Shown piece after piece: positions 16,378 through 21,837 of a DNA stretch of 21,837 bases. Location of the stretch: contig CAZQOI010000051.1 of NCBI GenBank assembly GCA_964594905.1, positions 1 to 21,837 of the forward strand, in the 5' to 3' direction. Within the stretch, counting starts at the first letter, position 1. Every line of letters begins with the position of its first letter. Source of the stretch: Granulosicoccus sp964594905. GTDB lineage: Bacteria; Pseudomonadota; Gammaproteobacteria; Granulosicoccales; Granulosicoccaceae. A program made the position numbers and the translations under genes. The notes below the pieces were generated by a model. The model saw only the letters and a program-made list of their open reading frames with translations. It made no database searches and had not been told where the DNA came from.

Positions 16378-16572
16378 ATGCTTGGTTCCTCTATGTCGAA
16401 TATTGATAGGGCTGAAGAGTCTACTGATGATGTTCGTGCGCGAGAGCTTTTGCATTAAGCAAGTGAATCCATACACCTGACTTTGCGGGTATGTCATCGA
16501 GTGTTGCGTGTAGCGAGAACAATTGCTGATCTAGATCTAATAGTGCCTTGAGTACTGAGAGATATTGCGTAA
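16378..16572 (+). pseudogene. comM: Degenerate comM 3' remnant, copy B
   Basis: One frame reads MLGSSMSNIDRAEESTDDV then RARELLH-stop, followed in the same frame by LRVCHRVLRVARTIADLD. HRVL.VARTIADL is the diagnostic near-C-terminal motif of ComM, and ESTDDVRARE resembles the earlier ..S..VRAR.. segment, so an internal deletion and a stop are implied. Allowing small indels, the end (about 16543-16572) can be read as ALSYRDIA-stop, a ComM-like C-terminus. It is in the same orientation as copy A and directly follows the P47-like operon. Confidence 0.6.
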
Positions 16573-16773
16573 ATATTGATTCTTCTCACAAGTATTAACG
16601 GTCGAATTATCTACCTTAGCTTGCTCCAACCCTATGTTTAGCACATTTATTTGTGACAAAGCGCAAGCCAATAGCCGCCACTAACGTCAATCTTCGCAAA
16701 ACCTCGCTGTTGCAGCATTTAAAGCGCTCAGTAACTGCTTATAATGTGATAGGAAATATCGGGAAGTGTCGCT
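16573..16773 (+). promoter_or_regulatory. Upstream region of the propeller gene with a candidate -10 box
   Basis: The region holds no gene. TATAAT at 16740-16745 lies 28 bases before the ATG at 16774 and is a good -10 candidate. No matching -35 at standard spacing is obvious (TTGCAG at 16710 is too far). A weak ribosome site, GGGAAG (16761-16766), precedes the ATG by seven bases. Confidence 0.35.
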
Positions 16774-19700
16774 ATGGATTCGATACAAAAATTTAATGAA
16801 CGTGCTCATTTTTCGCGAAAAGGTAATTACAAATATCGCCTAAGCCTAGCTGCACTAAAAGTTAATTTGCTAGTTGCTTGCTTCTTCACTTTTACCAGCA
16901 GTGCGCAAGCTGATATCGGTGCGAGTCACACCTCACTGGTGTCAGAGTTCGCCTCGTTCAATACACCAGGTATCGTCGATGGTCGTGTGGATGCCATCGC
17001 CATTGATGGCGATACAGTTTTTGTGGGTGGAACCTTTACTCAGATTCAAGAGCCGCTCGACGGAGAGATCGTCAATCAGCCTTACCTGTTCGCCTACAGC
17101 AAGTCCTCCGGTAACATAATTCGTGATTTTGACCCGATTCTCAACAACGAGGTTCGTGCACTTGAAACGACTGGTGAAGGCACGGGTATTTTTGTAGGCG
17201 GCTCCTTTAATGCTCTTAATGGAGAGGGTAACAATCGCGGTCTATTGAAAATCGACAACGATGGTGATCGCGTGGCGAGCTTTGTTTCGCAACCGGACGC
17301 TCTCGTCAATACTATGGTTCGGTTGGGCAACACTCTCTACGTTGGTGGTAACTTCTCTGCGATAAGCAACACACTTGTTGAGCGTCTGGCGGCTGTCGAT
17401 ACAGAAACAGGCGCTGTTCTTCCAAGTCTTAACTTCGACTTCGAAGGCAGATTTTTTACAGACCGCAACCCGAATACAGACCAGAGTGTCGACGATATAG
17501 ACATCACTTCCGATGGTCAACTGATGGTCGTAGTCGGTAACTTCGAGAGCATTGATGGTATCAGTCGCCCACGTCTTGCGGTGATTAACCTGGCAGGTCA
17601 GGCTAGTGTGTCAACTTGGAACACAGACGTTTTCGACTTTCAATGTGGCTCTTCAATTTTCGCTCAGTACATACAGGGTGTCGATATCGCTCCTGATAAC
17701 TCCTATTTCGTAACTGCTACAAATGGAGGCCGCCGTCGAGCCCAGCCTGCTTGCGACTCGATTGCTAGATACGACTTTGGAGACCTGACAAATACAGATG
17801 TACAACCAACGTGGGTTAACTACACCGGCGGAGACTCTGTTTATGAAGTCGTTGTAACTGACCATGCAATCTATACGGGCGGCCACTTTCGTTGGCTAAC
17901 CAATGATGCGTTTTTCGGCGCTGACCTGCAGGGCCCAGGTTCTGTGGAGCGGCGAGGGCTCGGCGCTTTGGATCCTATTAATGGCCTCACACTTCTTAAT
18001 TGGCGATCTGATCGTAGTCCTCGTGGTGTTGGTGTATTTGCAATGATCGCTGAACCTGAAGGTTTGTATATCGGCGATGACACAGATTTTCTCAACGGCT
18101 CAAAACACGCCAAACTCAAATTCTTGCCAATTACCGAAAATACAATCAGCCGTCCTGACGAACCTGTTTTGCCTACAACAATGATCAACAACAACGGTGC
18201 TGTTTTGGAAGCGAGTTCCTTTGACGGCATCACTACTGGAATACCGATACAGTTGCTTGACTCCGATTGGACTGACTCTGTTAGTGCGACGTTTGTTGGA
18301 GGGCTGCTTTTCCATGCTGACGTCGCTGGCAATATGTGGATGAGTCGCTTCATAGATGGTAATTTTGAGCCGCGAGAACAGGTTGATATGTTTGGCTTAA
18401 CGAGTACCGAGTGGGATATATCGCGACTCAGTGGTATGTTTTTCGACTATGAACAGGGTCGTTTGTACTATACGTTGCAAGGGGACTCCCGCTTGTTCTG
18501 GCGTGCCTTTACACCGGACGGGCCATACTTCAGCAATGATGATTTCTTCGCAGAGGAACAGAGTGATATTCCTTGGCGAGACATCACTGGCATGGACGTA
18601 GTTAACGGCTACCTATACTTCACTCTGACCGATGGCACACTCAACAAAGCAGAGATCGATGGTGCTGCACCCATTGCCGGCACTTCAGTACAAATTGGTG
18701 GCCCTGGTATTGACGCGCGGATCTGGGATAGTTCTCTGCTAGCGTTCCTCTCCGATGGCATGTTGGTTTCAGGTGCAACCCCTACCGCACAATTCGAGTT
18801 TTATTCTTCAGGAAGTCAAACGAGTGGGCGGTTCAGCAAGTATGAATTTCCAGTGACGCCGGGCGAGCCTGTCGTTATGCGTTTGGAATGGTTGGATCCA
18901 AACGCGATGCTTAGGCTCTACGTACGAAACGCAAATGACGAGCTTGTTGTATCCGATACCAGTGCTGCGGGTTCACCAAAGTTCCTAACAATTCCAGCTG
19001 GCGACGGAGGCACATACACTGCTTCGGTGCTGATTTATGAAGGCAGTACCAGTTATAAGTTACAAGTGAATCCGGTAGAAGCACCACCGCCAGAGCCCGA
19101 GCCTTTGGCCGACTTTGAATTCAACAGCAGTGGTGATCAGAACTCCGGTCGTTTTCGGGTTTTCGATTTTGATGTTGTGGCGGGTGAGCTCGTAGAGGCG
19201 CAGGTTATTTGGGATGACCCCAATGACACCATAAGTGTGTTCTTACGTGATGAAAATGGAACACAAATCGATCGTGACAACGATGGTAGTGGCTCGCCAG
19301 TTGCTCTTTCGGCCATAGCGCAAAGTAGTGGAGAGTGGTCTGTGGCTGTACTCATCGGGAGTGGCTCAGCTAGCTATCAGGTGCTCGTCGACACAACAAC
19401 TGACTTTGAAGTGCCAGAGCCATTAGCGGATTTTGAATTCAGCTCAAGCGGCAGCCCGGTCTCAGGTCGATTCCAATTGTTTGACTTTGATGTCACAGCT
19501 GGTGATCTGGTAGAAGCTCAAGTCTCGTGGGATGACCCTGATGCCGATGTGAGAGTTTTCTTACGTGATGAGAATAAAAACCAAGTCGATAGGGAAATCG
19601 ATGGTAGTAGCTCAGCGATGGTTTCAACCATCGCACAATCCAGTGGCCAATGGTCGGTTGCGGTGTTGATCAGAAGTGGTGCGGTTAACTATGACGTTCT

Positions 19701-20043
19701 GGTGGATACAGATTCTGACTTTGTACCACCAGAACCGCTTGCAGATTTTGAGTTCAGTTCCAGCGGCACAGATCTAGCAGCCAATGGCCGTTTCCAAACA
19801 TTTGATTTTGATGTGATCGCTGGCGAGACGATAGATGCACAGATTACCTGGGATGATCCGACTGCGGATGTCAGGGTTTTCTTGCGTGATCACAGTAATT
19901 CCCAAGTTGATCGTGACACTGAAGGGAATGGCTCTGCAGCTGTGTCAGCAGTGGCCGCAACTAGCGGTCGTTGGTCGGTAGCAGTGTTAATTAAGGGCGC
20001 TGTCGGTACAGTCAACTATGATGTTTTAGTGAACACCGACTAG
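16774..20043 (+). CDS. Secreted beta-propeller (delta-60-like) protein with four C-terminal PPC-like repeats
   Basis: This encodes 1089 residues. A long basic N-region (ERAHFSRKGNYKYRL) leads into LLVACFFTFTSSAQA, with cleavage likely after residue 46. Residues about 60-450 repeat units of the type GDTVFVGGTFTQI, GIFVGGSFNALNG, NTLYVGGNFSAIS and MVVVGNFESIDG. This is the pattern of extracellular delta-60/DUF5122-like propeller blades. A second beta-rich region (about 500-665) has LYYTLQGDSRLFWR and LYFTLTDGTLNKAEIDG. Four PPC-like units follow, starting near residues 670, 777, 883 and 988. The last three are closely similar (WDDPDADVRVFLRDE, SGQWSVAVLIRSGAVNYDVLV). The same unit ends the RHS protein, so it is probably a shared surface or sorting module. 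It is exported, and its ligand is unknown. Confidence 0.85.
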   Translation: MDSIQKFNERAHFSRKGNYKYRLSLAALKVNLLVACFFTFTSSAQADIGASHTSLVSEFASFNTPGIVDGRVDAIAIDGDTVFVGGTFTQIQEPLDGEIVNQPYLFAYSKSSGNIIRDFDPILNNEVRALETTGEGTGIFVGGSFNALNGEGNNRGLLKIDNDGDRVASFVSQPDALVNTMVRLGNTLYVGGNFSAISNTLVERLAAVDTETGAVLPSLNFDFEGRFFTDRNPNTDQSVDDIDITSDGQLMVVVGNFESIDGISRPRLAVINLAGQASVSTWNTDVFDFQCGSSIFAQYIQGVDIAPDNSYFVTATNGGRRRAQPACDSIARYDFGDLTNTDVQPTWVNYTGGDSVYEVVVTDHAIYTGGHFRWLTNDAFFGADLQGPGSVERRGLGALDPINGLTLLNWRSDRSPRGVGVFAMIAEPEGLYIGDDTDFLNGSKHAKLKFLPITENTISRPDEPVLPTTMINNNGAVLEASSFDGITTGIPIQLLDSDWTDSVSATFVGGLLFHADVAGNMWMSRFIDGNFEPREQVDMFGLTSTEWDISRLSGMFFDYEQGRLYYTLQGDSRLFWRAFTPDGPYFSNDDFFAEEQSDIPWRDITGMDVVNGYLYFTLTDGTLNKAEIDGAAPIAGTSVQIGGPGIDARIWDSSLLAFLSDGMLVSGATPTAQFEFYSSGSQTSGRFSKYEFPVTPGEPVVMRLEWLDPNAMLRLYVRNANDELVVSDTSAAGSPKFLTIPAGDGGTYTASVLIYEGSTSYKLQVNPVEAPPPEPEPLADFEFNSSGDQNSGRFRVFDFDVVAGELVEAQVIWDDPNDTISVFLRDENGTQIDRDNDGSGSPVALSAIAQSSGEWSVAVLIGSGSASYQVLVDTTTDFEVPEPLADFEFSSSGSPVSGRFQLFDFDVTAGDLVEAQVSWDDPDADVRVFLRDENKNQVDREIDGSSSAMVSTIAQSSGQWSVAVLIRSGAVNYDVLVDTDSDFVPPEPLADFEFSSSGTDLAANGRFQTFDFDVIAGETIDAQITWDDPTADVRVFLRDHSNSQVDRDTEGNGSAAVSAVAATSGRWSVAVLIKGAVGTVNYDVLVNTD
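18781..20040 (+). repeat. Four tandem PPC-like domain repeats
   Basis: Units start at about 18781, 19102, 19420 and 19735, with periods of 321, 318 and 315 bases (about 105-107 residues). The first is divergent (WLDPNAMLRLYVRNAN). The other three share F.FSSSG..GRF..FDFDV.AGE, WDDP, VFLRDE and VLI.SG...Y.VLVDT. Acidic Pro-rich linkers (PPEPEPLADFEF) separate them. Confidence 0.85.
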
Positions 20044-20065
20044 TCTACTGGCAGCAACGCCACTT

Positions 20066-20150
20066 TAAGCAAGTCATCGCGTGCTATTTATGGCGAGAAA
20101 CGATTGCCGATCTTGATGCACAAAGTCTATGAGTTATAGACATTGCCTCA
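20066..20150 (+). pseudogene. comM: Probable comM 3' remnant, copy C
   Basis: CATCGCGTGCTATTTATGG (from 20075) reads HRVLFMA-. After removing one extra A near 20099, the following bases (20093-20117) read ARTIADLD, then AQSL. The ComM signature HRVL..ARTIADLD is therefore present with a frameshift. Bases 20130-20150 resemble the ..SYRDIAS end of ComM, as in copy B. It lies directly after the propeller gene, in the + orientation. Evidence is weaker than for copies A and B. The rest of 20044-20221 shows no gene. Confidence 0.45.
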
Positions 20151-20221
20151 GGACACGATCCAGACTTGGTAATAGGGATCTGAAAATCGGGCTTCGGCAC
20201 TGTGTATGCCACATTGATCGG

Positions 20222-21837
20222 TTAGTCCCTAATTCGTACGCCGCAACTCGTGGGCTCATATTGTTCGGCAATGGTTTTTACCGTGCTCATTGCCTGCGCA
20301 ATTTCTGGCCTCAAAAAGTGCGTTTCATCATACCGGTCATATCGAAACACCAGGAACATGCAGCTTGCTTCTTCTTCTAGCATCGCTGTGGTGTAGTTGA
20401 CGATTTCGTTCGCGCTCATTGTCCACTTGGTGACGTTAAAAGGTGGTTCTGGGTGCAATCCGCTAGAGCCGTTGCCGCCCACCATCGCCTGTAAGCCGAA
20501 CACCAATCCAAGATCTTGATCGGCTGCCGATTGCACTTCCTGATTAATGTAGTTTTGAACCACAGCTACCTGGCGTGAATTGTATTGTGCCCATGCGCTG
20601 TCCAGATGCTGCCACTCCCAGGTAGGAATTGGCTGATTCCAGCCGCCCGCATGCAGTGCCAATTTTGTGGGCTGCATTCTTAGGGTAGTGGGCATGTATG
20701 GCCAATACTGCTTGCTGTAGCCAGCCATGTTGTCGAGCACTTGATTGTGGATTGCCTGACCACCCCAACTGCCTCTCGCCTTTGGTTCGTCTATCAGGTA
20801 GTGCGCGATAATCGTACCGTCATTCACATAAGGACTGAAATCAAAGTCTTGGAACCTGTCGATAATTTCAGTCCATAAGTCCCAATTAAATGTGCCGCTC
20901 GGATTGATGTGTTCCTGCTTTAACGCAAGATTGATAATGACTTTGGTATTAGTGGCACGTGCGAGATCCAGAAAGTAAGTCGCTTCTTCCACTGAACCCA
21001 GATGGAAGCGAACCGCGTTGTACTCAGAGAAAGTGAAATCCACATTAGTTAGGTGTGAGAACACACCGAAGGGTGTGCCCAAAATTGCGTTTGGATCAAT
21101 ACTAAACGGGAAATTGATCTGGTCAACTTCCTGATCTACACCCAATTCAATAGCTACTGGACCAGTCGGATTTTCAACAAGGTACCCGGCAGGTGTAGAT
21201 GTTGCCACCAGATAGTTATTTGCAGCGAGATATCGAAATTCGTATGAACCGTCACTTTGAGATGTTGTTGTGACGATTTGTGTGTTGGTGTCGTCTATTT
21301 GATCTGGTATGGAACCATCGTTGAGTGCCAGTGTTATGGTGCCTCCAGGTAAACCTGGTTCGCCATTGTTTTGTGAGCCGTTCAGATCACCATCAGCCCA
21401 GAGTATGCCCGCAATTCGACCAAGTGGCGCAATATCAGTGGTATGGGAAATATCGGGACCATCGAATGATACATTTCCAAATACGTCTGCCGCCTCGACA
21501 GCAAAAATATATGATGTGTTCGGTTCTAATCCGGTGAACAGAAAACTGTTAGTTTGAGTTGTGCTAACAGGCAAGCCATCCCGATACAGAACATAGTGGG
21601 AGATGCCGTTCTCATCTGTAGCGGTACTGAAATCAATCTCGACACTGAATGCATCTTCAGCAGTTATATTTACAAATGCGTTTGGCCATACCGGTGGTGT
21701 TTCATCGAACTCAATGCATTCGGTTACAAGCAGGGAAATTGATTCGTTACCCATGACGACCTCGCTATCGTTAGCCTGTTCCTCCTGCAAATGAACATCA
21801 ATGCTGCTATTGGTGAAGTCGCGGTGTCGAAGCGTCG
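20222..21837 (-). CDS. Secreted multidomain protein (FN3, SdrD-B-like, TIM-barrel-like domain), 5' end outside window
   Basis: The frame is open to the right edge. The TTG at 21790 is internal to a continuing sequence (RHRDFTNSSIDVHLQEEQ), so the true start is not in the window. Numbering from that TTG, residues 32-118 resemble a fibronectin type III domain (SHYVLYRDG, FLFTGLEPNTSYIFAVEAAD). Residues 123-230 look like an SdrD-B/Cna-B-type domain (GRIAGILWADGDLNGSQNNG, EPGLPGGTITL, SDGSYEFRYLAANNYLV). From 236 on the sequence resembles a TIM-barrel hydrolase (FGVFSH, AVRFHLGS, TKVIINLAL, IIAHYLIDEPKARG), with Glu335 in IDEP as a candidate catalytic acid. It is likely exported. The substrate, perhaps a glycan, is unknown. 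The gene is convergent with the propeller gene. Confidence 0.7.
   Translation of the reverse strand, partial: TLRHRDFTNSSIDVHLQEEQANDSEVVMGNESISLLVTECIEFDETPPVWPNAFVNITAEDAFSVEIDFSTATDENGISHYVLYRDGLPVSTTQTNSFLFTGLEPNTSYIFAVEAADVFGNVSFDGPDISHTTDIAPLGRIAGILWADGDLNGSQNNGEPGLPGGTITLALNDGSIPDQIDDTNTQIVTTTSQSDGSYEFRYLAANNYLVATSTPAGYLVENPTGPVAIELGVDQEVDQINFPFSIDPNAILGTPFGVFSHLTNVDFTFSEYNAVRFHLGSVEEATYFLDLARATNTKVIINLALKQEHINPSGTFNWDLWTEIIDRFQDFDFSPYVNDGTIIAHYLIDEPKARGSWGGQAIHNQVLDNMAGYSKQYWPYMPTTLRMQPTKLALHAGGWNQPIPTWEWQHLDSAWAQYNSRQVAVVQNYINQEVQSAADQDLGLVFGLQAMVGGNGSSGLHPEPPFNVTKWTMSANEIVNYTTAMLEEEASCMFLVFRYDRYDETHFLRPEIAQAMSTVKTIAEQYEPTSCGVRIRD

Noticed and set aside
20125..20141. GTCTAT-GAGTT-ATAGAC hairpin as a bidirectional terminator
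   Set aside because: It has a 6-bp weak stem and no T-tract on either strand. The bases are also explained as part of the comM-like remnant.
21788..21790. TTG at 21790 as the start of the FN3/SdrD-B protein
   Set aside because: The frame continues as plausible protein to the window edge and no signal peptide follows the TTG, so the true start lies outside.
1..21837. CRISPR arrays, tRNA or rRNA genes
   Set aside because: No regularly spaced short repeats and no cloverleaf or rRNA sequences were seen by eye on either strand. The only tandem repeats are protein-domain repeats.

Overview
The window looks like an accessory region of a Gram-negative bacterium, most likely a marine-type gammaproteobacterium. 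The reasons are signal-peptide-bearing RHS, PPC-repeat and beta-propeller proteins, remnants of the competence gene comM, and an IS481-type transposase scrap. No rRNA, tRNA or CRISPR array was seen. The genus cannot be named from this sequence alone. A 100-base run of N (5393-5492) shows that this is a scaffolded draft assembly.

Layout. (1) 3-1130: the 3' part of a trypsin-like serine peptidase gene, then a small single-pass membrane protein. (2) 1597-6957: a tightly coupled three-gene operon. It encodes a secreted RHS/YD-repeat protein ending in PPC-like repeats, a separately encoded RHS C-terminal core with its own signal peptide and a variable C-terminal domain, and a small three-helix membrane protein in the position of an immunity gene. 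The usual single RHS polypeptide appears to be cut in two exactly at the core junction. (3) 6958-8409: a scar zone with a reverse-strand ORF remnant, an IS481 transposase tail, a double-HTH regulator, and the 3' third of comM joined abruptly to the regulator. (4) 8731-9116: a broken secreted-protein fragment and a GC-rich hairpin cluster. (5) 9158-16368: four consecutive paralogous genes of the P47/OrfX (TULIP-fold) family, known from botulinum neurotoxin OrfX-type clusters. One of them carries an inserted SPRY domain. (6) 16378-16572: a second, degenerate comM 3' remnant. (7) 16774-20043: a large secreted beta-propeller protein ending in four PPC-like repeats of the same type as in the RHS protein. 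(8) 20066-20150: a third probable comM 3' scar. (9) 20222-21837, reverse strand: part of a secreted multidomain protein (FN3, SdrD-B-like, TIM-barrel-like hydrolase domain) that runs off the right edge.

How it may work together. The recurring comM tails, all in + orientation and each after a different cargo module, suggest a hotspot at the comM 3' end that has taken up several modules in succession. The cargo is dominated by secreted or toxin-related proteins: a two-piece RHS toxin with a candidate immunity protein, and a neurotoxin-free OrfX/P47-like operon. No HExxH metalloprotease that could be the OrfX cargo was noticed in the window. The functional links between modules are inference.
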